Of a stretch of DNA of 64,000 nucleotides, positions 34,413 through 48,099 are shown piece by piece. The translations under genes were made by a program, and so were the position numbers. Each line of letters opens with the position of its first letter. The first letter of the stretch is position 1. The notes beneath the pieces were generated by a model. The model was not told the origin of the DNA. It was given only the letters and a program-made list of their open reading frames with translations, and ran no database searches. The stretch spans positions 2,108,001 to 2,172,000 of the forward strand of contig JAIUCV010000090.1 of the NCBI GenBank assembly GCA_026724425.1, written 5' to 3'. This DNA comes from Erythrophleum ivorense (Eukaryota > Streptophyta > Magnoliopsida > Fabales > Fabaceae).

Positions 34413-37400
34413 GCTAAGTGCTAAGTATGGGTCCGTCTTGATCATTACATACACTACAAGTATGTTTCTACATTGTGTGGAGGCATAAAGCTACGATTGG
34501 GACTCCTTACTACTTGTGTTTCTCTCAGGATGGTAGCTTTGATGTTCCTCTCTAGGAATGAGAATCATGTCACACATGATGCTCCTCATAGTCCTGTGGA
34601 GAACCTAATGCATGTTTAGCTAAGTATGGGTCCGTCTTGATCATTACATACACTACAAGTATGTTTCTACATTGTGTGGAGGCATAGAGCTACGATTGGG
34701 ACTCCTTACTACTTATGTTTCTCTCAGGATGGTAGCTTTGATGTTCCTCTCAAGGAATGAGAATCATGTCACACATGTTGCTCCTCATAGTCCCGTGGAG
34801 AACCTAATGCATGTTTGGCTAAGTATGGGTCCGTCTTGATCATTACATACACTAAAGTATGTTTCTACATTGTGTGGAGGCATAAAGCTACGATTGGGAC
34901 TCCTTACTACTTGTGTTTCTCTCAGGATGGTAGCTTCGATGTTCCTCTCAAGGAATGAGAATCATGTCACACATGTTGCTCCTCATAGTCCTGTGGAGAA
35001 CCTAATGCATCTTTGGCTAAGTATGGGTTCGTCTTGATCATTACATACACTACAAGTATGTTTCTACATTGTGTGGAGGCATAGAGCTACGATTGGGACT
35101 CCTTACTACTTATGTTTCTCTCAGGATGGTAGCTTCGATGTTCCTCTCAAGGAATGAGAATCATGTCACACATGTTGCTCCTCATAGTCCTGTGGAGAAC
35201 CTAATGCATCTTTGGCTAAGTATGGGTTCGTCTTGATCATTACATACACTACAAGTATGTTTCTACATTGTGTGGAGGCATAGAGCTACGATTGGGACTC
35301 CTTACTACTTATGTTTCTCTCAGGATGGTAGCTTTGATGTTCCTCTCAAGGAATGAGAATCATGTCACACATGTTGCTCCTCATAGTCCCGTGGAGAACC
35401 TAATGCATGTTTGGCTAAGTGCTAAGTATGGGTCCGTCTTGATCATTACATACACTACAAGTATGTTTCTACATTGTGTGGAGGCATAAAGCTACGATTG
35501 GGACTCCTTACTACTTATGTTTCTCTCAGGATGGTAGCTTCGATGTTCCTCTCAAGGAATGAGAATCATGTCACACATGTTGCTCCTCATAGTCCTGTGG
35601 AGAACCTAATGCATCTTTGGCTAAGTATGGGTTCGTCTTGATCATTACATACACTACAAGTATGTTTCTACATTGTGTGGAGGCATAGAGCTATGATTGG
35701 GACTCCTTACTACTTATGTTTCTCTCAGGATGGTAGCTTCGATGTTCCTCTCAAGGAATGAGAATCATGTCACACATGTTGCTCCTCATAGTCCTGTGGA
35801 GAACCTAATGCATCTTTGGCTAAGTATGGGTTCGTCTTGATCATTACATACACTACAAGTATGTTTCTACATTGTGTGGAGGCATAGAGCTACGATTGGG
35901 ACTCCTTACTACTTATGTTTCTCTCAGGATGGTAGCTTTGATGTTCCTCTCAAGGAATGAGAATCATGTCACACATGTTGCTCCTCATAGTCCCGTGGAG
36001 AACCTAATGCATGTTTGGCTAAGTGCTAAGTATGGGTCCGTCTTGATCATTACATACACTACAAGTATGTTTCTACATTGTGTGGAGGCATAAAGCTACG
36101 ATTGGGACTCCTTACTACTTGTGTTTCTCTCAGGATGGTAGCTTTGATGTTCCTCTCTAGGAATGAGAATCATGTCACACATGATGCTCCTCATAGTCCT
36201 GTGGAGAACCTAATGCATGTTTAGCTAAGTATGGGTCCGTCTTGATCATTACATACACTACAAGTATGTTTCTACATTGTGTGGAGGCATAGAGCTACGA
36301 TTGGGACTCCTTACTACTTATGTTTCTCTCAGGATGGTAGCTTCGATGTTCCTCTCAAGGAATGAGAATCATGTCACACATGTTGCTCCTCATAGTCCCG
36401 TGGAGAACCTAATGCATCTTTGGCTAAGTATGGGTCCGTCTTGATAATTACATACACTATAAGTATGTTTCTACATTGTGTGGAGGCATAGAGCTACGAT
36501 TGGGACTCCTTACTACTTATGTTTCTCTCAGGATGGTAGCTTTGATGTTCCTCTCAAGGAATGAGAATCATGTCACACATGTTGCTCCTCATAGTCCCGT
36601 GGAGAACCTAATGCATGTTTGGCTAAGTATGGGTCCGTCTTGATCATTACATACACTACAAGTATGTTTCTACATTGTGTGGAGGCATAGAGCTACGATT
36701 GGGACTCCTTACTACTTATGTTTCTCTCAGGATGGTAGCTTTGATGTTCCTCTCAAGGAATGAGAATCATGTCACACATGTTGCTCCTCATAGTCCCGTG
36801 GAGAACCTAATGCATGTTTGGCTAAGTATGGGTCCGTCTTGATCATTACATACACTAAAGTATGTTTCTACATTGTGTGGAGGCATAAAGCTACGATTGG
36901 GACTCCTTACTACTTGTGTTTCTCTCAGGATGGTAGCTTCGATGTTCCTCTCAAGGAATGAGAATCATGTCACACATGTTGCTCCTCATAGTCCTGTGGA
37001 GAACCTAATGCATCTTTGGCTAAGTATGGGTTCGTCTTGATCATTACATACACTTCAAGTATGTTTCTACATTGTGTGGAGGCATAGAGCTACGATTGGG
37101 ACTCCTTACTACTTATGTTTCTCTCAGGATGGTAGCTTCGATGTTCCTCTCAAGGAATGAGAATCATGTCACACATGTTGCTCCTCATAGTCCCGTGGAG
37201 AACCTAATGCATCTTTGGCTAAGTATGGGTCCGTCTTGATAATTACATACACTATAAGTATGTTTCTACATTGTGTGGAGGCATAGAGCTACGATTGGGA
37301 CTCCTTACTACTTATGTTTCTCTCAGGATGGTAGCTTTGATGTTCCTCTCAAGGAATGAGAATCATGTCACACATGTTGCTCCTCATAGTCCCGTGGAGA

Positions 37401-40400
37401 ACCTAATGCATGTTTGGCTAAGTATGGGTCCGTCTTGATCATTACATACACTACAAGTATGTTTCTACATTGTGTGGAGGCATAGAGCTACGATTGGGAC
37501 TCCTTACTACTTATGTTTCTCTCAGGATGGTAGCTTTGATGTTCCTCTCAAGGAATGAGAATCATGTCACACATGTTGCTCCTCATAGTCCCGTGGAGAA
37601 CCTAATGCATGTTTGGCTAAGTATGGGTCCGTCTTGATCATTACATACACTAAAGTATGTTTCTACATTGTGTGGAGGCATAAAGCTACGATTGGGACTC
37701 CTTACTACTTGTGTTTCTCTCAGGATGGTAGCTTCGATGTTCCTCTCAAGGAATGAGAATCATGTCACACATGTTGCTCCTCATAGTCCTGTGGAGAACC
37801 TAATGCATCTTTGGCTAAGTATGGGTTCGTCTTGATCATTACATACACTACAAGTATGTTTCTACATTGTGTGGAGGCATAGAGCTACGATTGGGACTCC
37901 TTACTACTTATGTTTCTCTCAGGATGGTAGCTTCGATGTTCCTCTCAAGGAATGAGAATCATGTCACACATGTTGCTCCTCATAGTCCCGTGGAGAACCT
38001 AATGCATCTTTGGCTAAGTATGGGTCCGTCTTGATAATTACATACACTATAAGTATGTTTCTACATTGTGTGGAGGCATAGAGCTACGATTGGGACTCCT
38101 TACTACTTATGTTTCTCTCAGGATGGTAGCTTTGATGTTCCTCTCAAGGAATGAGAATCATGTCACACATGTTGCTCCTCATAGTCCCGTGGAGAACCTA
38201 ATGCATGTTTGGCTAAGTATGGGTCCGTCTTGATCATTACATACACTAAAGTATGTTTCTACATTGTGTGGAGGCATAAAGCTACGATTGGGACTCCTTA
38301 CTACTTGTGTTTCTCTCAGGATGGTAGCTTTGATGTTCCTCTCAAGGAATGAGAATAATGTCACACATGTTGCTCCTCATAGTCCTGTGGAGAACCTAAT
38401 GCATGTTTGGCTAAGTATGGGTCCGTCTTAATCATTATATACACTACAAGTATGTTTCTACATTGTGTGGGGGCGTAGAGCTACGATTGGGACTCCTTAC
38501 TACTTTCGTTTCTCAAGGATGGTAGCTTTGATGTTCCTCTCAAGGAATGAGAATCATGTCACACATTATGGTCCCATTGTCCCGTAGAGAACCTAATGCA
38601 TGTTTGGCTAAGTATGGGTCCGTCTTGATCATTACATACACTACAAGTATGTTTCTACATTGTGTGGAGGCATAGAGCTACGATTGGGACTCCTTACTAC
38701 TTATGTTTCTCTCAGGATGGTAGCTTTGATGTTCCTCTCAAGGAATGAGAATCATGTCACACATGTTGCTCCTCATAGTCCCGTGGAGAACCTAATGCAT
38801 GTTTGGCTAAGTATGGGTCCGTCTTGATCATTACATACACTACAAGTATGTTTCTACATTGTGTGGAGGCATAGAGCTACGATTGGGACTCCTTACTACT
38901 TATGTTTCTCTCAGGATGGTAGCTTTGATGTTCCTCTCAAGGAATGAGAATCATGTCACACATGTTGCTCCTCATAGTCCCGTGGAGAACCTAATGCATG
39001 TTTGGCTAAGTGCTAAGTATGGGTCCGTCTTGATCATTACATACACTACAAGTATGTTTCTACATTGTGTGGAGGCATAAAGCTACGATTGGGACTCCTT
39101 ACTACTTGTGTTTCTCTCAGGATGGTAGCTTTGATGTTCCTCTCTAGGAATGAGAATCATGTCACACATGATGCTCCTCATAGTCCTGTGGAGAACCTAA
39201 TGCATGTTTAGCTAAGTATGGGTCCGTCTTGATCATTGCATACACTACAAGTATGTTTCTACATTGTGTGGAGGCATAGAGCTACGATTGGGACTCCTTA
39301 CTACTTATGTTTCTCTCAGGATGGTAGCTTTGATGTTCCTCTCAAGGAATGAGAATCATGTCACACATGTTGCTCCTCATAGTCCCGTGGAGAACCTAAT
39401 GCATGTTTGGCTAAGTATGGGTCCGTCTTGATCATTACATACACTACAAGTATGTTTCTACATTGTGTGGAGGCATAGAGCTACGATTGGGACTCCTTAC
39501 TACTTATGTTTCTCTCAGGATGGTAGCTTTGATGTTCCTCTCAAGGAATGAGAATCATGTCACCAATGTTGCTCCTCATAGTCCCGTGGAGAACCTAATG
39601 CATGTTTGGCTAAGTATGGGTCCGTCTTGATCATTACATACACTAAAGTATGTTTCTACATTGTGTGGAGGCATAAAGCTACGATTGGGACTCCTTACTA
39701 CTTGTGTTTCTCTCAGGATGGTAGCTTCGATGTTCCTCTCAAGGAATGAGAATCATGTCACACATGTTGCTCCTCATAGTCCTGTGGAGAACCTAATGCA
39801 TCTTTGGCTAAGTATGGGTTCGTCTTGATCAGTACATACACTACAAGTATGTTTCTACATTGTGTGGAGGCATAGAGCTACGATTGGACTCCTTACTACT
39901 TATGTTTCTCTCAGGATGGTAGCTTCGATGTTCCTCTCAAGGAATGAGAATCATGTCACACATGTTGCTCCTCATAGTCCCGTGGAGAACCTAATGCATC
40001 TTTGGCTAAGTATGGGTTCGTCTTGATCATTACATACACTACAAGTATGTTTCTACATTGTGTGGAGGCATAGAGCTACGATTGGACTCCTTACTACTTA
40101 TGTTTCTCTCAGGATGGTAGCTTCGATGTTCCTCTCAAGGAATGAGAATCATGTCACACATGTTGCTCCTCATAGTCCCGTGGAGAACCTAATGCATCTT
40201 TGGCTAAGTATGGGTCCGTCTTGATAATTACATACACTATAAGTATGTTTCTACATTGTGTGGAGGCATAGAGCTACGATTGGACTCCTTACTACTTATG
40301 TTTCTCTCAGGATGGTAGCTTTGATGTTCCTCTCAAGGAATGAGAATCATGTCACACATGTTGCTCCTCATAGTCCCGTGGAGAACCTAATGCATGTTTG

Positions 40401-40420
40401 GCTAAGTGCTAAGTATGGGT
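34413..40420 (+). repeat. Block marked by a 7-bp insertion (GCTAAGT duplicated) at five monomer junctions
   Basis: GCTAAGTGCTAAGT replaces GCTAAGT at 34413, 35414, 36018, 39005 and 40401 and nowhere else seen. Spacings are 1001, 604, 2987 and 1396 bp, close to 5, 3, 15 and 7 monomers. One slip followed by block duplication explains all five. Confidence 0.85.
37242..39430 (+). repeat. Copy of 32650-34840 at offset 4592 bp
   Basis: Shared rare markers include CACATTATGGTCCCATTG (33972/38564) and the 7-bp insertion (34413/39005). Similarity begins after the GATAATT/GATCATT difference near 32640/37232 and ends at the CACTAAAG/CACTACAAG difference near 34850/39442. Confidence 0.75.
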
Positions 40421-41413
40421 CCGTCTTGATCATTACATACACTACAAGTATGTTTCTACATTGTGTGGAGGCATAAAGCTACGATTGGGACTCCTTACTA
40501 CTTGTGTTTCTCTCAGGATGGTAGCTTTGATGTTCCTCTCTAGGAATGAGAATCATGTCACACATGATGCTCCTCATAGTCCTGTGGAGAACCTAATGCA
40601 TGTTTAGCTAAGTATGGGTCCGTCTTGATCATTGCATACACTACAAGTATGTTTCTACATTGTGTGGAGGCATAGAGCTACGATTGGGACTCCTTACTAC
40701 TTATGTTTCTCTCAGGATGGTAGCTTTGATGTTCCTCTCAAGGAATGAGAATCATGTCACACATGTTGCTCCTCATAGTCCCGTGGAGAACCTAATGCAT
40801 GTTTGGCTAAGTATGGGTCCGTCTTGATCATTACATACACTACAAGTATGTTTCTACATTGTGTGGAGGCATAGAGCTACGATTGGGACTCCTTACTACT
40901 TATGTTTCTCTCAGGATGGTAGCTTTGATGTTCCTCTCAAGGAATGAGAATCATGTCACCAATGTTGCTCCTCATAGTCCCGTGGAGAACCTAATGCATG
41001 TTTGGCTAAGTATGGGTCCGTCTTGATCATTACATACACTAAAGTATGTTTCTACATTGTGTGGAGGCATAAAGCTACGATTGGGACTCCTTACTACTTG
41101 TGTTTCTCTCAGGATGGTAGCTTCGATGTTCCTCTCAAGGAATGAGAATCATGTCACACATGTTGCTCCTCATAGTCCTGTGGAGAACCTAATGCATCTT
41201 TGGCTAAGTATGGGTTCGTCTTGATCATTACATACACTACAAGTATGTTTCTACATTGTGTGGAGGCATAGAGCTACGATTGGACTCCTTACTACTTATG
41301 TTTCTCTCAGGATGGTAGCTTCGATGTTCCTCTCAAGGAATGAGAATCATGTCACACATGTTGCTCCTCATAGTCCCGTGGAGAACCTAATGCATCTTTG
41401 GCTAAGTATGGGT
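38900..41413 (+). repeat. Tandem 7-monomer duplication, 1396 bp
   Basis: Rare variants recur at exactly 1396 bp: GATCATTGCATAC (39231/40627), GTCACCAATGTTG (39559/40955), ATTGGACTCC (39885/41281) and the 7-bp insertion (39005/40401). The copies are almost identical, so the event is recent. Confidence 0.85.
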
Positions 41414-44374
41414 CCGTCTTGATAATTACATACACTATAAGTATGTTTCTACATTGTGTGGAGGCATAGAGCTACGATTGGGACTCCTTACTACTTATGT
41501 TTCTCTCAGGATGGTAGCTTTGATGTTCCTCTCAAGGAATGAGAATCATGTCACACATGTTGCTCCTCATAGTCCCGTGGAGAACCTAATGCATGTTTGG
41601 CTAAGTATGGGTCCGTCTTGATCATTACATACACTAAAGTATGTTTCTACATTGTGTGGAGGCATAAAGCTACGATTGGGACTCCTTACTACTTGTGTTT
41701 CTCTCAGGATGGTAGCTTTGATGTTCCTCTCAAGGAATGAGAATAATGTCACACATGTTGCTCCTCATAGTCCTGTGGAGAACCTAATGCATCTTTGGCT
41801 AAGTATGGGTCCGTCTTGATCATTATATACACTACAAGTATGTTTCTACATTGTGTGGAGGCGTAGAGCTACGATTGGGACTCCTTACTACTTTCGTTTC
41901 TCAAGGATGGTAGCTTTGATGTTCCTCTCAAGGAATGAGAATCATGTCACACATTATGGTCCCATTGTCCCGTAGAGAACCTAATGCATGTTTGGCTAAG
42001 TATGGGTCCGTCTTGATCATTACATACACTACAAGTATGTTTCTACATTGTGTGGAGGCATAGAGCTACGATTGGGACTCCTTACTACTTATGTTTCTCT
42101 CAGGATAGTAGCTTTGATGTTCCTCTCAAGGAATGAGAATCATGTCACACATGTTGCTCCTCATAGTCCCGTGGAGAACCTAATGCATGTTTGGCTAAGT
42201 ATGGGTCCGTCTTGATCATTACATACACTACAAGTATGTTTCTACATTGTGTGGAGGCATAGAGCTACGATTGGGACTCCTTACTACTTATGTTTCTCTC
42301 AGGATGGTAGCTTTGATGTTCCTCTCAAGGAATGAGAATCATGTCACACATGTTGCTCCTCATAGTCCCGTGGAGAACCTAATGCATCTTTGGCTAAGTA
42401 TGGGTCCGTCTTGATCATTACATACACTACAAGTATGTTTCTACATTGTGTGGAGGCATAGAGCTACAATTGGGACTCCTTACTACTTATGTTTCTCTCA
42501 GGATGGTAGCTTTGATGTTCCTCTCAAGGAATGAGAATCATGTCACACATGTTGCTCCTCATAGTCCCGTGGAGAACCTAATGCATGTTTGGCTAAGTAT
42601 GGGTCCGTCTTGATCATTACATACACTACAAGTATGTTTCTACATTGTGTGGAGGCATAGAGCTACGATTGGGACTCCTTACTACTTATGTTTCTCTCAG
42701 GATGGTAGCTTTGATGTTCCTCTCAAGGAATGAGAATAATGTCACACATGTTGCTCCTCATAGTCCTGTGGAGAACCTAATGCATCTTTGGCTAAGTATG
42801 GGTCCGTCTTGATCATTATATACACTACAAGTATGTTTCTACATTGTGTGGAGGCGTAGAGCTACGATTGGGACTCCTTACTACTTATGTTTCTCTCAGG
42901 ATGGTAGCTTTGATGTTCCTCTCAAGGAATGAGAATAATGTCACACATGTTGCTCCTCATAGTCCTGTGGAGAACCTAATGCATTTTTGGCTAAGTATGG
43001 GTCCGTCTTGATCATTATATACACTACAAGTATGTTTCTACATTGTGTGGAGGCGTAGAGCTACGATTGGGACTCCTTACTACTTTCGTTTCTCAAGGAT
43101 GGTAGCTTTGATGTTCCTAACAAGGAATGAGAATCATGTCACACATGATGCTCCCATAGTCCCGTAGAGAACCTAATGCATGTTTGGCTAAGTATGGGTC
43201 CGTCTTGATCATTACATACACTAAAGTATGTTTCTACATTGTGTGGAGGCATAAAGCTACGATTGGGACTTCTTACTACTTATGTTTCTCTCAGGATGGT
43301 AGCTTTGATGTTCCTCTCAAGGAATGAGAATCATGTCACACATGTTGCTCCTCATAGTCCCGTGGAGAACCTAATGCATGTTTGGCTAAGTATGGGTCCG
43401 TCTTGATCATTACATACACTACAAGTATGTTTCTACATTGTGTGGAGGCATAGAGCTACGATTGGGACTCCTTACTACTTATGTTTCTCTCAGGATGGTA
43501 GCTTTGATGTTCCTCTCAAGGAATGAGAATCATGTCACACATGTTGCTCCTCATAGTCCCGTGGAGAACCTAATGCATGTTTGGCTAAGTATGGGTCCGT
43601 CTTGATCATTACATACACTAAAGTATGTTTCTACATTGTGTGGAGGCATAAAGCTACGATTGGGAGTCCTTACTACTTGTGTTTCTCTCAGGATGGTAGC
43701 TTTGATGTTCCTCTCTAGGAATGAGAATCATGTCACACATGATGCTCCTCATAGTCCTGTGGAGAACCTAATGCATCTTTGGCTAAGTATGGGTTCGTCT
43801 TGATCATTACATACACTACAAGTATGTTTCTACATTGTGTGGAGGCATAGAGCTACGATTGGGACTCCTTACTACTTATGTTTCTCTCAGGATGGTAGCT
43901 TCGATGTTCCTCTCAAGGAATGAGAATCATGTCACACATGTTGCTCCTCATAGTCCCGTGGAGAACCTAATGCATCTTTGGCTAAGTATGGGTCCGTCTT
44001 GATCATTACATACACTACAAGTATGTTTCTACATTGTGTGGAGGCATAGAGCTACGAATGGGACTCCTTACTACTTATGTTTCTCTCAGGATGGTAGCTT
44101 CGATGTTCCTCTCAAGGAATGAGAATCATGTCACACATGTTGCTCCTCATAGTCCCGTGGAGAACCTAATGCATCTTTGGCTAAGTATGGGTCCGTCTTG
44201 ATAATTACATACACTATAAGTATGTTTCTACATTGTGTGGAGGCATAGAGCTACGATTGGGACTCCTTACTACTTATGTTTCTCTCAGGATGGTAGCTTC
44301 GATGTTCCTCTCAAGGAATGAGAATCATGTCACACATGTTGCTCCTCATAGTCCCGTGGAGAACCTAATGCATC

Positions 44375-46720
44375 TTTGGCTAAGTATGGGTCCGTCTTGA
44401 TAATTACATACACTATAAGTATGTTTCTACATTGTGTGGAGGCATAGAGCTACGATTGGGACTCCTTACTACTTATGTTTCTCTCAGGATGGTAGCTTTG
44501 ATGTTCCTCTCAAGGAATGAGAATCATGTCACACATGTTGCTCCTCATAGTCCCGTGGAGAACCTAATGCATGTTTGGCTAAGTATGGGTCCGTCTTGAT
44601 CATTACATACACTAAAGTATGTTTCTACATTGTGTGGAGGCATAAAGCTACGATTGGGACTCCTTACTACTTGTGTTTCTCTCAGGATGGTAGCTTTGAT
44701 GTTCCTCTCTAGGAATGAGAATCATGTCACACATGATGCTCCTCATAGTCCTGTGGAGAACCTAATGCATCTTTGGCTAAGTATGGGTCCGTCTTGATAA
44801 TTACATACACTATAAGTATGTTTCTACATTGTGTGGAGGCATAGAGCTACGATTGGGACTCCTTACTACTTATGTTTCTCTCTGGATGGTAGCTCTGATG
44901 TTCCTCTCAAGGAATGAGAATCATGTCACACATGATGGTCCCATTGTCCCGTAGAGAACCTAATGCATGTTTAGCTAAGTATGGGTCCGTCTTGATCATT
45001 ACATACACTACAAGTATGTTTCTACATTGTGTGGAGGCATAGAGCTACGATTGGGACTCCTTACTACTTATGTTTCTCTCAGGATGGTAGCTTTGATGTT
45101 CCTCTCAAGGAATGAGAATCATGTCACACATGTTGCTCCTCATAGTCCCGTGGAGAACCTAATGCATGTTTGGCTAAGTATGGGTCCGTCTTGATCATTA
45201 CATACACTACAAGTATGTTTCTACATTGTGTGGAGGCATAGAGCTACGATTGGGACTCCTTACTACTTATGTTTCTCTCAGGATGGTAGCTTTGATGTTC
45301 CTCTCAAGGAATGAGAATCATGTCACACATGTTGCTCCTCATAGTCCCGTGGAGAACCTAATGCATGTTTGGCTAAGTATGGGTCCGTCTTGATCATTAC
45401 ATACACTAAAGTATGTTTCTACATTGTGTGGAGGCATAAAGCTACGATTGGGACTCCTTACTACTTGTGTTTCTCTCAGGATGGTAGCTTCGATGTTCCT
45501 CTCAAGGAATGAGAATCATGTCACACATGTTGCTCCTCATAGTCCTGTGGAGAACCTAATGCATCTTTGGCTAAGTATGGGTTCGTCTTGATCATTACAT
45601 ACACTACAAGTATGTTTCTACATTGTGTGGAGGCATAGAGCTACGATTGGGACTCCTTACTACTTATGTTTCTCTCAGGATGGTAGCTTCGATGTTCCTC
45701 TCAAGGAATGAGAATCATGTCACACATGTTGCTCCTCATAGTCCCGTGGAGAACCTAATGCATCTTTGGCTAAGTATGGGTCCGTCTTGATAATTACATA
45801 CACTATAAGTATGTTTCTACATTGTGTGGAGGCATAGAGCTACGATTGGGACTCCTTACTACTTATGTTTCTCTCAGGATGGTAGCTTTGATGTTCCTCT
45901 CAAGGAATGAGAATCATGTCACACATGTTGCTCCTCATAGTCCCGTGGAGAACCTAATGCATGTTTGGCTAAGTATGGGTCCGTCTTGATCATTACATAC
46001 ACTAAAGTATGTTTCTACATTGTGTGGAGGCATAAAGCTACGATTGGGACTCCTTACTACTTGTGTTTCTCTCAGGATGGTAGCTTTGATGTTCCTCTCA
46101 AGGAATGAGAATAATGTCACACATGTTGCTCCTCATAGTCCTGTGGAGAACCTAATGCATGTTTGGCTAAGTATGGGTCCGTCTTGATCATTATATACAC
46201 TACAAGTATGTTTCTACATTGTGTGGAGGCGTAGAGCTACGATTGGGACTCCTTACTACTTTCGTTTCTCAAGGATGGTAGCTTTGATGTTCCTCTCAAG
46301 GAATGAGAATCATGTCACACATTATGGTCCCATTGTCCCGTAGAGAACCTAATGCATGTTTGGCTAAGTATGGGTCCGTCTTGATCATTACATACACTAC
46401 AAGTATGTTTCTACATTGTGTGGAGGCGTAGAGCTACGATTGGGACTCCTTACTACTTATGTTTCTCTCAGGATGGTAGCTTTGATGTTCCTCTCAAGGA
46501 ATGAGAATCATGTCACACATGTTGCTCCTCATAGTCCCGTGGAGAACCTAATGCATGTTTGGCTAAGTATGGGTCCGTCTTGATCATTACATACACTACA
46601 AGTATGTTTCTACATTGTGTGGAGGCATAGAGCTACGATTGGGACTCCTTACTACTTATGTTTCTCTCAGGATGGTAGCTTTGATGTTCCTCTCAAGGAA
46701 TGAGAATCATGTCACACATG
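44375..46720 (+). repeat. Block copied at 54503-56848 (offset 10128 bp)
   Basis: The doubly marked monomer with CTCTCTGGATGG and AGCTCTGATG occurs only at about 44880 and 55008. It is followed in both places by GGTCCCATTGTCCC and GTTTAGCTAAG and then the same monomer order. The offset 10128 bp is 51 monomers. Differences near 45802/55930 (GTTTCTACAT/GTTTCAACAT) and 46430/56558 suggest this copy event is older than the 2380-bp ones. Confidence 0.75.
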
Positions 46721-48099
46721 TTGCTCCTCATAGTCCCGTGGAGAACCTAATGCATCTTTGGCTAAGTATGGGTCCGTCTTGATCATTACATACACTACAA
46801 GTATGTTTCTACATTGTGTGGAGGCATAGAGCTACAATTGGGACTCCTTACTACTTATGTTTCTCTCAGGATGGTAGCTTTGATGTTCCTCTCAAGGAAT
46901 GAGAATCATGTCACACATGTTGCTCCTCATAGTCCCGTGGAGAACCTAATGCATGTTTGGCTAAGTATGGGTCCGTCTTGATCATTACATACACTACAAG
47001 TATGTTTCTACATTGTGTGGAGGCATAGAGCTACGATTGGGACTCCTTACTACTTGTGTTTCTCTTAGGATGGTAGCTTTGATGTTCCTCTCAAGGAATG
47101 AGAATCATGTCACACATGTTGCTCCTCATAGTCCCGTGGAGAACCTAATGCATGTTTGGCTAAGTATGGGTCCGTCTTGATCATTACATACACTAAAGTA
47201 TGTTTCTACATTGTGTGGAGGCATAAAGCTACGATTGGGACTCCTTACTACTTGTGTTTCTCTCAGGATGGTAGCTTTGATGTTCCTCTCTAGGAATGAG
47301 AATCATGTCACACATGATGCTCCTCATAGTCCTGTGGAGAACCTAATGCATCTTTGGCTAAGTATGGGTCCGTCTTGATCATTACATACACTACAAGTAT
47401 GTTTCTACATTGTGTGGAGGCATAGAGCTACGATTGGGACTCCTTACTACTTATGTTTCTCTCAGGATGGTAGCTTTGATGTTCCTCTCAAGGAATGAGA
47501 ATCATGTCACACATGTTGCTCCTCATAGTCCCGTGGAGAACCTAATGCATGTTTGGCTAAGTATGGGTCCGTCTTGATCATTACATACACTACAAGTATG
47601 TTTCTACATTGTGTGGAGGCATAGAGCTACGATTGGGACTCCTTACTACTTATGTTTCTCTCAGGATGGTAGCTTTGATGTTCCTCTCAAGGAATGAGAA
47701 TAATGTCACACATGTTGCTCCTCATAGTCCTGTGGAGAACCTAATGCATCTTTGGCTAAGTATGGGTCCGTCTTGATCATTATATACACTACAAGTATGT
47801 TTCTACATTGTGTGGAGGCGTAGAGCTACGATTGGGACTCCTTACTACTTATGTTTCTCTCAGGATGGTAGCTTTGATGTTCCTCTCAAGGAATGAGAAT
47901 AATGTCACACATGTTGCTCCTCATAGTCCTGTGGAGAACCTAATGCATGTTTGGCTAAGTATGGGTCCGTCTTGATCATTACATACACTACAAGTATGTT
48001 TCTACATTGTGTGGAGGCATAGAGCTACGATTGGGACTCCTTACTACTTATGTTTCTCTCAGGATGGTAGCTTTGATGTTCCTCTCAAGGAATGAGAAT

